Of a DNA stretch of 64,000 nucleotides, positions 24,089-34,388 are shown one piece after another. The position numbers and the translations under genes were made by a program. Origin of the DNA: Acidobacteriota bacterium (GTDB taxonomy: Bacteria > Acidobacteriota > Blastocatellia > Pyrinomonadales > Pyrinomonadaceae); the NCBI GenBank assembly GCA_019239425.1, contig JAFAZX010000045.1:124001-188000 (forward strand), read 5' to 3'. Under the pieces are notes generated by a model that was not told the origin of the DNA, searched no databases, and was given only the letters and a program-made list of their open reading frames with translations. Position 1 is the stretch's first letter, and every line of letters begins with the position of its first letter.

Positions 24089-27000
24089 CTAGCTCGGGGC
24101 GGCGGTGCCGGCGAGGTTGGCGACCGTCTTGACGAGGGCGTCGGGGGCGACGGGTTTGGGGAGGTGCGCCTGGAAGCCGGAGCGGAGGGCGCGCGCGCGG
24201 TCTGCTTCGCCGGCGTAGGCCGTGAGGGCGACGGCCGGGGTGTGTCCGCCGCGCTCGGGCGGAAACGCGCGGACGCGGCGGAGGAGTTCGTAGCCGTCCG
24301 CCCCGGGCATCCCTATGTCCGCGACGAGCACATCGGGGCGGAAGCGCTCGAGGGCTTCGAGCGCCGCGGCGGTCGAAGCGGCGCCCGCGGCCTCCGCGCC
24401 CGCGCGCCGCAGGAAGAGCAAGAGCATCTCAAGCGTGTCCGCGTCGTCGTCCACCGCGAGCACGCGCATGCCGACGAGCGGCGGCAGGGCCTCCTCCTTC
24501 AGCCCCGCGGGCGACGCTTGAGAGTCGCCGGGCGCGGACTTCCCTCCGGCTTGTGCGGCGGTGGGTTCGTTGCGCGACGCGGCCGGCTCGGCCTCGACGG
24601 CGGGCAGCGGGAGGTCGACGGTGAAGGTCGCGCCCAACCCTTCCCCCGCGCTGTAGGCGTGAACGGAGCCGCCGTGCGCTTCGACGAGGTGGCGCACGAT
24701 GGACAGCCCCAGTCCGAGCCCGCCGTGCTGCCGCGTCGTGCCCATGTCGGCCTGGCGGAAGCGGTCGAAGGCGTAGGGGAGGAACTCGGGCAGGATGCCC
24801 TGCCCCGTGTCGCTCACCTCGACGCGGACGTGCGTGAGGAGCCGCTCGACGCTGGCGCGCACCTCGCCGCCCGCGGGCGTGAACTTGACGGCGTTGGCGA
24901 GCAGGTTCCAGACGACCTGTTGGAGCCGCGCCGCGTCGCCCGTGACCGCGGCCTCGGGGTCGAACGACGAGCGCAGCCGCAGGCCCTTCGCCTCGGCCGT
25001 GGGCGCGATGGTGTCGAGCGCGGCCTGCACGACCGGCGTCAGCTCGACCAGCTCCGACTCGAGCCGCAGCTTGCCCGTGATGATGCGCGACACGTCGAGG
25101 ATGTCTTCGACGATCTGCTGCTGCTGGCGCGCGTTGCGCTGGATGACGGTGACGGCGTGGCGCGACATCTTCTGGTCGAGGCCGTCGGTTTCGAGCATGT
25201 GCGCCCAGCCGAGGATGGCGGTCAAAGGCGTCCGCAGCTCGTGCGAGACGGTGGCGAGGAACTCGTCCTTCAGGCGGTTCGCCTTCTCCGCCTCCGCGCG
25301 CAGACTCTTCTCGCGTTCGAGCATCTGGTCGCGCTCGGCCTCGGCGCGCTTGCGCTCGGTCACGTCCTCGATGACGGTGAGCGCGCAGGGGTCGCCGCCG
25401 ATCTCGATCTGCTCGGCCGAGAGCAAGCCGACCAGCTCACGGCCGTCCTTCATGCGGAAGCGGTACTCCACGTCGCGTAGGCGACCGTGCTTCGCGACCG
25501 CGGCCAGCTCGGCCTCGCGGTCTGCGGGTTCGGCCCAGAGCCCCAGCTCGAGGGTCGTGCGGCCGACCGTCTCCTCGCGCGTGTAGCCCGACAGGCGCGT
25601 GAAGGTCTCGTTGACTTCGAGCAGCCGGCCCGTCTTCAGGGACGTGATGGTGAGGGCGAGCGGGCTCGAGGCGAAGGCTTTGGCGAAGCGCTCCTCGGAC
25701 TCGCGCAGTCGCTGCTCGGCCTGCTTGCGCTCCGTGATGTCGAGGATGGCGCTGACGAAGCCCGTGACGCGCCCGCCCTCGTCGAACTCGGGCGCGTAGG
25801 CGACCCACATGTGGTGTGTGCCGATCTGCGCGTAGGGCAGCTCCGTCTCGAACGCGACGCGCTCGCCGCGCAGCACCGTCTCGACGTAAGGCTCGATGGC
25901 GGCGGAAGCCTCCTCGCCCAAAATCTCTCTGTACGGGCGGCCGACCAGTTGCGCGGGGCGCAGGCCGAAGCGCTGGGCGTAAGGCTCGTTGACGAACTTG
26001 TAGCGGCCTTCGGCGTCGCAGTAGGTGATGAGGATGGGCGCGTGGTCTGCGACGAGCTGGAGGCGCGCCTCCGATTCGCGCAGGTTCCGGAGCAGGCCCT
26101 CCTGCGCGCGCCGCGACGACTCGGCCTCGGCCCGCGCGGCCGTGGCGCGTTCGAGCTGCTCGTCGCGCTCGCGCTCGTGCTGCGCGAGCAGCGCGGCCGA
26201 GTGCCCGAGAGCGCGCCCGAGCTGCGCCACCTCCTTGACGTTCGAGGTGAGCGGCGCGGGGCGCTCGCCGCGCGACATCGTCTCGGCCGCGGCGGCCGCG
26301 GCCAGCAGGCCCCGCCGCACGTAGCGCGAGATGAGGAAGGCGCCCAGGGTGCTCAGCGCGAGCAGCGCGAGGCCCAGCCCGAGGACGGCGATGGTCTTGC
26401 TGCGCGCCGAAGACTCGGCCACCCCGGCGGGCACCGCGACGGCCGCCGTCCAGCCCGAGAGCGGCTCGCGGCTGTAGGCGACGTAGACGCTCGTCCCGTC
26501 CCGCGTCTCGCCGTAGAAGAGCCCCTCGTCCGCCTCGCGCATGCGCCGGAGGAACTCCGCCTTGACCGGCGTGCCGACGAAGCGCTCCTGCTCCTGGCTG
26601 CGCGCGACGATTACGCCCTGTTGGTCGACGACGACTCGCGCCCACTCCTCGCCCGGCGGGCCGCGCAGGCCGACGACACTCGCCAGCGCGTCGGGCGTGA
26701 TGACGGCCGACAGCACGTAGCGCACCTCGCCGCCGCGCTGCACCGGCACGCGCACCGCGAAGGCGAACCCCGGCCGCCGCTTCCCGGCAATGAGCCCGCC
26801 GACGGCCGCCCGCTTCTGCTCGACGGCGCGCCGCAGGCTGTCCGCTTCGAGCACGGTCGGCAGGGGCGTGCCCCACTCCATGTCCGTGTTCGACATCTGC
26901 CGCCCGTCCGGCGTCAAAAGGATTAAGTCCTGCCACGCCGGCTGCGTCTTGAGCACGCGCTGCGACTCGGCGTGGAACGCACGGAGGTCTTCGGAGTCGA

Positions 27001-27277
27001 GCTGTTCCGACTCGGCGAGCGCGCTCAAAGTTCTGATGGTGGACTGGAGTTCGCGGTCGAGCGAGAGCGAGAGGTCGTGCGCCGACCTGAGCAGGCGGCG
27101 GTCGGTCGCGGCGCGCTCGCTCTCCGCCAAGCGGTAGACGACCACGGCGGCGAAGACGACCATCGGCAGAAGCGCGCCGACGACGAGCAGCACCAGGTGC
27201 CACCTCAGCGCCAGCGCTCGCCGCGCCCGCGGTGCGGGCGGCGCGGCAGCCCCCTTGTCGTCGATGTCGGCGGTCAC
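24089..27277 (-). CDS. Large hybrid sensor histidine kinase (Cache-HAMP-PAS-PAS-HK-REC)
   Basis: 1062 residues. TM1 at about 25-48, an extracytoplasmic dCache-like sensor to about 300, TM2 at about 305-325, HAMP, then two PAS domains (about 415-535, 540-660; the second PAS ends [16 protein letters not shown]). The HisKA domain has [13 protein letters not shown], and the HATPase domain has [19 protein letters not shown] and [21 protein letters not shown]-terminal REC domain (about 965-1055) has VDDDADT and phospho-Asp in [14 protein letters not shown]. It would sense a periplasmic ligand and pass phosphate within itself before an external transfer. The start is a GTG at 27277 with a weak ribosome-binding site. 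It is divergent from the pirin gene. Confidence 0.92.
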   Translation of the reverse strand: MTADIDDKGAAAPPAPRARRALALRWHLVLLVVGALLPMVVFAAVVVYRLAESERAATDRRLLRSAHDLSLSLDRELQSTIRTLSALAESEQLDSEDLRAFHAESQRVLKTQPAWQDLILLTPDGRQMSNTDMEWGTPLPTVLEADSLRRAVEQKRAAVGGLIAGKRRPGFAFAVRVPVQRGGEVRYVLSAVITPDALASVVGLRGPPGEEWARVVVDQQGVIVARSQEQERFVGTPVKAEFLRRMREADEGLFYGETRDGTSVYVAYSREPLSGWTAAVAVPAGVAESSARSKTIAVLGLGLALLALSTLGAFLISRYVRRGLLAAAAAAETMSRGERPAPLTSNVKEVAQLGRALGHSAALLAQHERERDEQLERATAARAEAESSRRAQEGLLRNLRESEARLQLVADHAPILITYCDAEGRYKFVNEPYAQRFGLRPAQLVGRPYREILGEEASAAIEPYVETVLRGERVAFETELPYAQIGTHHMWVAYAPEFDEGGRVTGFVSAILDITERKQAEQRLRESEERFAKAFASSPLALTITSLKTGRLLEVNETFTRLSGYTREETVGRTTLELGLWAEPADREAELAAVAKHGRLRDVEYRFRMKDGRELVGLLSAEQIEIGGDPCALTVIEDVTERKRAEAERDQMLEREKSLRAEAEKANRLKDEFLATVSHELRTPLTAILGWAHMLETDGLDQKMSRHAVTVIQRNARQQQQIVEDILDVSRIITGKLRLESELVELTPVVQAALDTIAPTAEAKGLRLRSSFDPEAAVTGDAARLQQVVWNLLANAVKFTPAGGEVRASVERLLTHVRVEVSDTGQGILPEFLPYAFDRFRQADMGTTRQHGGLGLGLSIVRHLVEAHGGSVHAYSAGEGLGATFTVDLPLPAVEAEPAASRNEPTAAQAGGKSAPGDSQASPAGLKEEALPPLVGMRVLAVDDDADTLEMLLLFLRRAGAEAAGAASTAAALEALERFRPDVLVADIGMPGADGYELLRRVRAFPPERGGHTPAVALTAYAGEADRARALRSGFQAHLPKPVAPDALVKTVANLAGTAAPS

Positions 27278-27392
27278 AGCTTCATTTACTGCGGGTCAGA
27301 CCTGCGCGCGGGAAAGACGTTTGCGGCGCACGGCTTTGGGTGGCATCATCACATTTCCCGTGGCTCACTTCAAGCGTATTCGGAGGCGAAAG

Positions 27393-28337
27393 GTGGACAC
27401 TGATTCGACCAAACTCCCCGCGGGCGGCGCGGGCGCCGTCGAGGCCGTCGTCCTCACGCGCGCGCGCGAGCTGGTCGAGGGCTTCAAAGTCAGGCGCGTG
27501 CTCCCTTCAGTTAAGAGGCGCATGGTCGGCCCCTTCATCTTCCTCGACCAGATGGGGCCGGAGATTCTCGGCGCCGGCCGCGGACTCGACGTGGCCCCGC
27601 ACCCGCACATCGGACTCGCCACCGTCACCTACCTTTTTGGAGGCGAACTCCTCCACCGCGACAGCCTCGGCACCGTCCGAACCATACGCCCCGGCGAGGT
27701 CAACTGGATGACCGCGGGCGCGGGCATCGCTCACTCCGAGCGCACGCCGCCCGGGCTGAGGGGCGCGGGGTCGGAACTCTTCGGCATACAGTCCTGGGTG
27801 GCGCTGCCTTTGAGGGACGAAGAGTCCGAGCCCGAGTTCGCCCATCACGAGGCGTCGGAGCTGCCCGTCGTCGAGGGCGAGGGGAAACGCGTGCGGCTCA
27901 TCGCCGGCTCGCTCTACGGCGCGCGCTCGCCCGTGAAGACTCTGTCGGAGATGTTCTACGCCGACGCGACGCTCGCGCCCGGCTCGGTGCTCCCTTTATC
28001 AACCGAACATGAGGAGCGCGCGGTCTACGTCGTCGAGGGCGCAATCGAAGTCACCCCCGAGCGCGAAGCGTTTGCGGCCGGCCAACTGCTGCTGTTGAGA
28101 CCGGGCGCGGAGGTCTTGCTGCGCGCCGCGTCCGGCGAGGCCGCGCGCCTGATGCTCCTCGGCGGCGCGCCGCTCGAAGGCAAGCGCCACATCTGGTGGA
28201 ACTTCGTCTCCAGCTCGCCCGAGCGCATCGAGCAGGCCAAAGAGGACTGGCGCGAAGGCCGCTTCGCTCCCGTCCCCGAAGAGACCGAGCGCATCCCCCT
28301 GCCGCAGTCCGGCCCCGCGGTCGTCCGCTACCCTTAG
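27393..28337 (+). CDS. Pirin-family bicupin protein
   Basis: 314 residues. The N-terminal cupin carries the pirin metal site [16 protein letters not shown] and AGIAHSE (three histidines and a glutamate), followed by [10 protein letters not shown]. The C-terminal cupin ends near [14 protein letters not shown]. Bacterial pirins include quercetinases and redox-sensing regulators; the function here is unknown. The start is GTG 27393, chosen because GGAGG lies 7 nt upstream and the longer frame overlaps the divergent kinase gene. It converges with the next gene, with one base between the stops. Confidence 0.9.
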   Translation: MDTDSTKLPAGGAGAVEAVVLTRARELVEGFKVRRVLPSVKRRMVGPFIFLDQMGPEILGAGRGLDVAPHPHIGLATVTYLFGGELLHRDSLGTVRTIRPGEVNWMTAGAGIAHSERTPPGLRGAGSELFGIQSWVALPLRDEESEPEFAHHEASELPVVEGEGKRVRLIAGSLYGARSPVKTLSEMFYADATLAPGSVLPLSTEHEERAVYVVEGAIEVTPEREAFAAGQLLLLRPGAEVLLRAASGEAARLMLLGGAPLEGKRHIWWNFVSSSPERIEQAKEDWREGRFAPVPEETERIPLPQSGPAVVRYP

Positions 28338-28338
28338 C

Positions 28339-29007
28339 TTAACGCAAGACCACAATCGACGTGACCGGGTGCAGTTCCCAGGCGGTCGCGCGCCAGTTGC
28401 CCCGCGCGCCCGGCGCGGTCTGCTCCGACTCGTCCGCGTGCTCCCGGTCGAAGAGCAGCCAGCCCTCGAAGCGACAGCGTCTGCCTACAAGCTCGTTACG
28501 GAGTGTGGCCGCCCTCCAGTCCAATCCCCTTTCAACAGCCCAGCGCTGCGCGCGCGGCGTGACCTCGACGACCACCCACTCTTTGCGCGGCGCTTCGGGG
28601 CGCGGCGCGACGTGTATGTGCACGTCGCGGTCGTCGAAGGAATAGCAGTTGGCCGCCTCGATCCCGCCCTCGGTCACCTCGACCACGTAGCCTTCAATCC
28701 TCCCGGCCCTCGACTCCGACCAGCGCCCCCTGTCATCGCCAGGCCGTAACAACGCTTCGAGCGAAACGTTCTCGTCGAAGTCCTGCGGCCCCGGCGGAGG
28801 CGGCATGCGGTTCTTCAGCCGCGCGAACTCGCGCCCGCCCGGCGTGACGGCCGCGCCCCCCGCCGGGCATATCTGCCCGCGACCGCGCACGAGGAAGACC
28901 GCCGCCAGCAACAGCAGCGGCAACGCGATCACGCCGACGACGATGAAGGACGCGTAACGTCTCAACCGACTTACCACTTCGGCCGCCCGCTTCGGGTCGT
29001 CATTCAA
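28339..29007 (-). CDS. Membrane-anchored protein of unknown function
   Basis: About 222 residues. One transmembrane helix (about 20-40, FIVVGVIALPLLLLAAVFLV) is followed by an extracytoplasmic part with two cysteines and beta-rich segments ending NWRATAWELHPVTSIVVL. The WRATxWExHPVT signature recurs in uncharacterised envelope proteins of soil bacteria as far as I recall. The most likely start is a TTG at 29007 whose last two bases begin the TGA stop of the upstream gene (TTGA), giving coupling to the M15-like gene. A GTG eleven codons later is the alternative. Confidence 0.65.
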   Translation of the reverse strand: MNDDPKRAAEVVSRLRRYASFIVVGVIALPLLLLAAVFLVRGRGQICPAGGAAVTPGGREFARLKNRMPPPPGPQDFDENVSLEALLRPGDDRGRWSESRAGRIEGYVVEVTEGGIEAANCYSFDDRDVHIHVAPRPEAPRKEWVVVEVTPRAQRWAVERGLDWRAATLRNELVGRRCRFEGWLLFDREHADESEQTAPGARGNWRATAWELHPVTSIVVLR

Positions 29008-29879
29008 GGCCGGTAGTCGTAATGCCAGGGCTCGCGCGGCGACGCGAGCGGCCCCGCGAACTTCGTGCTCGCGCGCGTGACGGCCGCGCGCACCTTCTCC
29101 GTCCAGCCAGAGCTGTCCCACTCGCCCGGCGACGAAGGGCCTGCGATTAACTGTGTGCCGCGCATCACCTGAAAGTCGAACGCGCGCGACTGCCCGTGCG
29201 GCGAGAGTCCGGGCACGGCCAAAGTCGGCGTCGCGCTCGTCGTCGCGCCGCGCAGGAAGCGCTCGAACCTTTGCACATCAGACGCGGCCGGCGCGTCAGG
29301 GTAAGAAGGAGCGGCGAGCTGCTCGCGCGCACGACCGAGCAGCTCCTCGCCCGCGCGCCCGACCGAGTCGTTCTCGTTCCACTTGCTCAACTGCTCGTCG
29401 AGACTCCGCACCTGCGTGTTGACCCGCAGCGTGTAGCCCGGGTTCGCCGACTCGAACTCGCGCCTGACCTTGTCGATCTCGGCCAAAGCCGCCGCGTACT
29501 CTGGAGACTTCTCGTAGCTCTCGATGCGCTCGCGCGACCAGGCCCAACGCGAGGCCGCCTCACGCCCCGCGCGCAGGTAGCCGCGCAGCGCCAGAAGCCT
29601 CCGCGCCTCCCCTTCGACACGCCCCATTGCTTCGCGCTGCTCCGGCGCGAGGTTCAGCGCCGACGCACTCATGTAACCCTCAAGCTTACTACCGCCCGCC
29701 TCGTCCGCCGCGGGCGTTGAAGGAGAGGCCGTCGGACTCGGGCTACCCTCTGGAGTCGGACTCGCCTCGGTCTTCGCGCGATTCTCGTTAACGGCCGTGT
29801 TCGTCGGGGGCTGAACCAGACAGCCTCCGCAGACGAGCGGAGCAAGGACAAGCGCACGTGCGAGTTTTCCCAGCAGCAT
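29004..29879 (-). CDS. Lipoprotein with M15/VanY-like peptidase domain
   Basis: 291 residues. It has a lipoprotein signal with lipobox VCGGC (Cys about residue 20), a Thr/Pro/Ser-rich linker (about 35-60), a helical region (about 75-200) and a C-terminal domain of the M15 D,D-carboxypeptidase fold. The metal ligands are visible as SPHGQSRAFDF (His and Asp) and PWHYDY (His). Such enzymes trim D-Ala from peptidoglycan stems. The helical region may be a wall-binding or regulatory part. ATG 29879 with GGAGGACATTG upstream is preferred over the adjacent TTG. It is divergent from the subtilase gene and coupled to the membrane-anchored gene downstream. Confidence 0.78.
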   Translation of the reverse strand: MLLGKLARALVLAPLVCGGCLVQPPTNTAVNENRAKTEASPTPEGSPSPTASPSTPAADEAGGSKLEGYMSASALNLAPEQREAMGRVEGEARRLLALRGYLRAGREAASRWAWSRERIESYEKSPEYAAALAEIDKVRREFESANPGYTLRVNTQVRSLDEQLSKWNENDSVGRAGEELLGRAREQLAAPSYPDAPAASDVQRFERFLRGATTSATPTLAVPGLSPHGQSRAFDFQVMRGTQLIAGPSSPGEWDSSGWTEKVRAAVTRASTKFAGPLASPREPWHYDYRP

Positions 29880-29882
29880 CAA

Positions 29883-30182
29883 TGTCCTCCCTCATGCGTT
29901 TAACACACACACCGTGTTCAGACATTCTAACCTAAACTTTCTTAACGATTTGTCCCGAATTTTTACGGTCAAATAGATAGTTAAAATTGTTCAACTGTGT
30001 GTTGACAATTTAGAACCATTTGTTAAAATCCGCCCCACCAGAACCCCCATTCTGGGCAGAGCGTGTTTTTGCCCCAGTCGCTTGAGCCCCGACCAAGACG
30101 ACCTGTTAGGCCAATCCTCAAAGTTGATGTCTATTTTTCAACGGGCCTGCCACGGCCTCCGTCTGTCTCAAGGAAGAAGTAC
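29883..30182 (+). promoter_or_regulatory. Divergent AT-rich intergenic region with strong promoter
   Basis: The only long AT-rich gap in the window, between the M15-like lipoprotein (minus) and the subtilase (plus). TTGACA at 30002-30007, 16-bp spacer and TAAAAT at 30024-30029 form a near-consensus sigma70 promoter toward the subtilase. The resulting leader is about 145 nt, with no riboswitch I can recognise. Toward the minus strand a TAGAAT -10 is present without a clear -35. Confidence 0.7.
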
Positions 30183-32177
30183 ATGCGCCGCATTGTCGTC
30201 TGGCTCTCCCTAATGCTGGGCCTTGCTCCGTTCGCGTCCCTGCCGCTGGCGCCGCGCTCCCGCGCGCAGTTGCTCGACGGTGTCACCCAAACTCTGACTC
30301 AGACCGTCAACCAGACTCTCAACCCCGGCCGCAAAGTCTCGGCCGAGATCGTCCGCAAGGTCAACAACGGCCAGGGCGCCGAACGCGTCCGCGTCATCGT
30401 CCGCCCGCGCGGCGACTGGACGGGAGACCTCGACACGGCGCTCCTCCTGAACGGCGGGAGCGACGTGCGCCAGTTTCAGAATTTCGACTTCCGCGCCGTC
30501 AACCTGCCGGCCGGCGCCGCCGCCGCGCTCGCGCAGCGGACGGACGTGGGCTACGTCGCCATCAACAAGGAGCTGCGCACGCTCGGCCACGTCTCCGTGA
30601 CGACGGGCGCCGACGCGGTGCGCACGACCGCGGGGACGACCACCTCCGGCCTCGACGGCACAGGCATCGGCATCGCCGTCATAGACTCGGGCATCGACAC
30701 CGCGCACAAGGCTTTCCTCGACAAGTCCAACGGCCTGCGCGTGGTCGCGAGCGTAGACTTCACGGGCGAGAACCGGACGGACGACCCTTACGGCCACGGC
30801 ACTCACGTCGCCTCCATCGTCGCGGGCAACGGCCGCATCTCGAACGCGGCCTACACGGGCGTCGCGCCGAACGCGAACATCGTCAACCTGCGCGTGCTCA
30901 ACTCGCAGGGCGCGGGGACGACCGCGTACCTCCTGCGCGCGCTCGACTGGGTCTTGACGAACCGCGCGCGTTACAACATCCGCGTCGTCAACCTCTCCCT
31001 GGGGATGCCGGCCGTGGAGTCGTACCGCGACGACCCGGCGTGCCAGGCCGTGCGCAGGGTCGTCGACGCGGGCGTCGTCGTCGTCGCGGCCGCGGGCAAC
31101 AACGGAAAGGACTCCGCGGGGAACAAGGTCTACGGCCGCATCCATAGCCCTGGCAACGAGCCCTCGGCCGTGACGGTCGGCGCGGCGAACACCTTCGGCT
31201 CGGATGCGCGCTCGGACGACGGAGTCGCCTCCTACAGCTCGCGCGGGCCGACGCGCAGCTACCGCACGGACGCCTACGGCGTGAGGCACTACGACAACTT
31301 GATTAAGCCCGACCTCGTCGCGCCCGGCAACAAGATCATCGACGCGGCGGCGGCGAACAACCAGCTGCTCGCGCAGCACCCCGAGCTGGACGCGGGCGTG
31401 AGCCCCGTCGACAACCGCCGGCAGATGTTCCTCAACGGGACTTCGATGGCGACGCCGGTCGTCTCGGGCGCGGCGGCCCTGCTGCTCCAGGCCAACCCTT
31501 CTTTGACGCCCAACCTCGTCAAGGCCCTTCTCATGTACACGTCGCAGCCGCTCGCCGGCTTCAACTACTTCGAGCAGGGCGCGGGCGAGTTGAACGTCGA
31601 GGGCGCCGTCCGCCTGGCGAAGCTCGTCCGCACAGACCTCTCCGCTTCGACGCCGCTCGGCGACCCGATGCTCTTGGGCGCGCCGCCCGCGCCGCAGACG
31701 ACCATCGCCGGCCAGACGTTCCAATGGTCGCGCGGCCTCATCCTCAACTACAACTACGTGACGGGCGTCGAGCTCATCACCCGTTACCAGAAGGTCTACG
31801 CGCTCGGCGCGCTGCTCGGGAGCGGCGTCATCACGGGCGACGGCGTGATTACGGGCGACGGCGTCATCACCGGCGACCGGACGATGATCACCGACGGCGT
31901 CATCACGGGCGACCAGGTCATGACGAGCGCCGGCGTCATCACGGGCGACGGGGCGGTCTTCCTCCCCTCGTCGTCGCTGCTGCTCGAAGGGTGCACGCGC
32001 CTGCACGACGGCGACCTGGCGGGCGACGGGGTCATCACCGGCGACGGCGTCATCACGGGCGACGGCGTTATCACCGGCGACCTCTACATGCAGGCGCAGT
32101 CGGCGACGCTCGGAGGCGACGCGACCGAGACGATGGAGGCCGCCGTCGACGACGGCGTCGACTGCCTCGACTACTGA
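30183..32177 (+). CDS. Secreted subtilisin-like serine protease with VITGDG repeats
   Basis: 664 residues. A signal peptide (about 1-28) precedes an inhibitor-I9-like propeptide region (RVRVIVRP, VGYVAINKEL), then an S8 catalytic domain with the triad Asp in VIDSGIDTAH, His in YGHGTHVAS and Ser in LNGTSMATPVVSGA. After about residue 500 the chain carries an unusual repeat region: at about 545-570 and 614-635 the hexapeptide VITGDG recurs in tandem (with variants MITDGV, VMTSAGV). The repeats are encoded by an 18-nt unit with synonymous drift (31826-31966 and 32016-32082). The repeats probably form a surface beta structure or metal-binding turn. The start was set at 30183 after AAGGAAGAAG. Confidence 0.92.
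   Translation: MRRIVVWLSLMLGLAPFASLPLAPRSRAQLLDGVTQTLTQTVNQTLNPGRKVSAEIVRKVNNGQGAERVRVIVRPRGDWTGDLDTALLLNGGSDVRQFQNFDFRAVNLPAGAAAALAQRTDVGYVAINKELRTLGHVSVTTGADAVRTTAGTTTSGLDGTGIGIAVIDSGIDTAHKAFLDKSNGLRVVASVDFTGENRTDDPYGHGTHVASIVAGNGRISNAAYTGVAPNANIVNLRVLNSQGAGTTAYLLRALDWVLTNRARYNIRVVNLSLGMPAVESYRDDPACQAVRRVVDAGVVVVAAAGNNGKDSAGNKVYGRIHSPGNEPSAVTVGAANTFGSDARSDDGVASYSSRGPTRSYRTDAYGVRHYDNLIKPDLVAPGNKIIDAAAANNQLLAQHPELDAGVSPVDNRRQMFLNGTSMATPVVSGAAALLLQANPSLTPNLVKALLMYTSQPLAGFNYFEQGAGELNVEGAVRLAKLVRTDLSASTPLGDPMLLGAPPAPQTTIAGQTFQWSRGLILNYNYVTGVELITRYQKVYALGALLGSGVITGDGVITGDGVITGDRTMITDGVITGDQVMTSAGVITGDGAVFLPSSSLLLEGCTRLHDGDLAGDGVITGDGVITGDGVITGDLYMQAQSATLGGDATETMEAAVDDGVDCLDY
31826..32082 (+). repeat. 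18-nt in-frame tandem repeat in the subtilase gene
   Basis: Two clusters of an 18-bp unit (GGCGTCATCACGGGCGAC and close variants) encode GVITGD. Third-position changes (GTC/GTG, ATC/ATT, ACG/ACC) between units show selection on the peptide rather than a recent expansion. A non-repetitive spacer encodes LPSSSLLLEGCTRLHDG. Confidence 0.9.
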
Positions 32178-32314
32178 GTTTGATTCGAGCGGCCTCACCG
32201 TTCTGCGAGACCTCACAGTTGAGAGACCTCACTGGCGCCCCTCTCCCCGTACGTGGCGCGCGCACAGCCGCGCCGGCCGAAGCCGAAGCACTTAGAGACA
32301 AGTCAGGAGGAGCT

Positions 32315-34279
32315 GTGGAGGACGGAAGGAATCCCGCAAGGAATCCCGCACGGCCGTTCATGTGGGCCGTCATCGCGCTTGGGTCGGGGGCGGTAGTCCT
32401 CTCCGCCGCGTCTCTGCCGCTGGCGCGGCTCGACGCGCGCTTCCTGCTTCTGGCGCTGCTGGTCTGCGTCGGCTCGCACGGGGCGGTGCGCATCCCGCGC
32501 GTGAGCGGGCGCATCACGGTCTCGGACACGCTCGTCTTCCTCACGCTGCTGCTCTACGGCGGCCCGGCGGCCGTCATGCTCTCGGCGCTCGAAGGCGTCT
32601 ACGCCTCTTTGCGCATCAGCCGCAAGCCGATCACCATCCTCTTCAACGCGGCGGTGCTCGCGCTCTCGACCTTCCTGACGGCGACGGCCCTGCGCGTGTT
32701 CTTCGGGACGGCCGACCTCGCGAGCGACGTCTACACGCCCGCGGCGCTCGGCTCCGTCTTCGTGATGGCCTTCGCGCAGTACGCGGCCAACACCGGCCTC
32801 ATCGCCGTCGAGAAGTCCCTGAAGCTCGGCGAGCGCTTCTGGCCGACCTGGAAGACCTACTACCTCTGGACTTCCGTGACATATCTGGCGGGCGCCTCGA
32901 CGGCGGGCGTGACGGCGCGGCTCGTGCAGGCGGTCGGCCTCTCGGCGGTCTTAGCGACGCTGCCCATCATCGTCATCATCTACTTCACCTACCGCACCTA
33001 CCTCAAGAACATCGAGGTCTCGGAGGCGCACGTCGAGGAGCTTTCGCGCTACCTGCGCGAGCTGAAGATGTCGGAGGCCGAGCGCGAGAAGATTCTGCTG
33101 CGCGAGCAGGCCGCGCGCGCCGAGGCCGAGGCCGCGAACCGCCTGAAGGACGAGTTCCTCTCGACACTCTCGCACGAGCTGAGGACGCCGCTCACCTCTA
33201 TCATCGGCTGGACGAACCTGATGCGCGGCGGGAAGGTCAAGGGCGAGGTGCAGGCGCAGGCTTTGGAGACCATCGAGCGCAACGCCAAGATTCAGTCGCG
33301 GCTCATCGACGACCTGCTCGACCTCTCGCGCATCATCTCGGGCAAGCTCCTGCTTGAGACGCGCGAGGTCGGCCTCGACACGGTCGTCTCGAACTCCATC
33401 GAGGTCGTCCGCCCCGCGGCCAACGCGAAGGGCATCCAGCTCACGTACGAGTGCGAGCCGGGCGGGAAGACCGTCGCGGGCGACTCGGCGCGTCTGCAAC
33501 AGGTGGCTTGGAACCTGCTCTCGAACGCGGTCAAGTTCACGCCCGAGGGCGGACGCGTGAGCGTGCGCCTCGCGCGCGAGGGGGCGAGGGTCAAACTCTC
33601 CGTGAGCGACACGGGGCGCGGCATCCCCGCGGAGTTCCTGCCGCACGTCTTCGACCGCTTCCGACAGGCCGACAGCGCGACGACGCGGCAGCACGGCGGG
33701 CTGGGGCTGGGGCTCGCCATCGTCCGCCACCTGGCCGAGCTGCACGGCGGCGAGGTGAGGGCCGAGAGCGCGGGCGAGGATCAAGGCTCGACCTTCTCAG
33801 TCGCCTTCCCCCTGGCGCAGACGGCCGCGCCCTGTTCGTGTCAACAGCCCGAGTTGGAAGGTGCCCTGCCTTTAAACAGGGCCGAAGGGCTGGCGGGCGT
33901 CCGCGTGCTCGTCGTGGACGACGAGCAGGACACGCGCAGCCTCATCAGCACGGTCATCGCGCAGACGGGCGCAGAGGTGACGGCCTGCGCGTCGGCGGGC
34001 GAGGCCCTGGAGAAGCTGAAGACGTGGCGGCCGCACATCCTCATGAGCGACATCGGCATGCCGGGCGAGGACGGCTACGCCCTCATCCAGAAGGTGCGCG
34101 CGCTCCCGCCCGACTGCGGCGGCCGCACGCCCGCGGCCGCGCTCACCGCTTACGCCCGCGACGAAGACCGCGGCCGCGCGCTCGCCGCCGGCTACCAGCT
34201 CCACATCGCCAAGCCCTTCAACCCACACGAACTGCTCGCCGCCGTCTCGGACTTGCAATCGTATGTTGTCGCAGTTTAG
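32315..34279 (+). CDS. Membrane hybrid sensor histidine kinase
   Basis: 654 residues. Six or seven hydrophobic segments (about 12-215) form a MASE-like membrane sensor (for example ISRKPITILFNAAVLALST, MAFAQYAANTGLIAVEKSL). A short coiled coil leads to HisKA ([15 protein letters not shown]), HATPase (VAWNLLSNAVKF, SDTGRGIP, GGLGLGLAIVRHLAELHGG) and a C-terminal REC domain (VDDEQDT; phospho-Asp in ILMSDIGMPGEDG). The kinase core closely resembles the one at 24089, suggesting shared targets. The start is GTG 32315, chosen because AGGAGGAGCT precedes it directly; a short 12-nt tandem duplication (GGAATCCCGCAA) lies just downstream. It converges with the ADH gene. Confidence 0.9.
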   Translation: MEDGRNPARNPARPFMWAVIALGSGAVVLSAASLPLARLDARFLLLALLVCVGSHGAVRIPRVSGRITVSDTLVFLTLLLYGGPAAVMLSALEGVYASLRISRKPITILFNAAVLALSTFLTATALRVFFGTADLASDVYTPAALGSVFVMAFAQYAANTGLIAVEKSLKLGERFWPTWKTYYLWTSVTYLAGASTAGVTARLVQAVGLSAVLATLPIIVIIYFTYRTYLKNIEVSEAHVEELSRYLRELKMSEAEREKILLREQAARAEAEAANRLKDEFLSTLSHELRTPLTSIIGWTNLMRGGKVKGEVQAQALETIERNAKIQSRLIDDLLDLSRIISGKLLLETREVGLDTVVSNSIEVVRPAANAKGIQLTYECEPGGKTVAGDSARLQQVAWNLLSNAVKFTPEGGRVSVRLAREGARVKLSVSDTGRGIPAEFLPHVFDRFRQADSATTRQHGGLGLGLAIVRHLAELHGGEVRAESAGEDQGSTFSVAFPLAQTAAPCSCQQPELEGALPLNRAEGLAGVRVLVVDDEQDTRSLISTVIAQTGAEVTACASAGEALEKLKTWRPHILMSDIGMPGEDGYALIQKVRALPPDCGGRTPAAALTAYARDEDRGRALAAGYQLHIAKPFNPHELLAAVSDLQSYVVAV

Positions 34280-34299
34280 TCGGGCTTAGTCAGAAAGAA

Positions 34300-34373
34300 T
34301 TAACCACAGAGACACAGAGGCACAGCCTGGGGCAATTAGGCCCCAGGCTGTGCCTCTGTGTCTCTGTGGTTAA
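34300..34373. repeat. Inverted repeat, CCACAGAG octamer family (copy 1)
   Basis: Perfect 34-nt arms (34300-34333 and 34340-34373) with a 6-nt loop, the tightest hairpin in the window. The arms run TTAACCACAGAGACACAGAGG and onward, with an 8-nt period. T-rich sequence flanks it on both strands, so it can serve as a bidirectional terminator between the convergent kinase and ADH genes. Relatives are at 36530, 42560 and 61461. Confidence 0.95.
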
Positions 34374-34388
34374 TTTCTGAGAAACGCT

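Noticed and set aside
31826-32082. CRISPR-like direct repeats
   Set aside because: The repeats are 18 nt, in frame, without unique spacers, and encode a peptide motif. No cas gene is present. The intergenic inverted repeats are likewise not CRISPR.
30210-32216. Very long open frame antisense to the subtilase
   Set aside because: A high-GC shadow frame with Arg/Val/Ala/Asp bias and no domain; the subtilase has an intact catalytic triad. The same applies to many other antisense frames in the window.
31724-32314. Upstream extension of the membrane hybrid kinase into the subtilase gene
   Set aside because: The frame there overlaps the coding repeat region and is Arg/His-rich; GTG 32315 has a strong ribosome-binding site.
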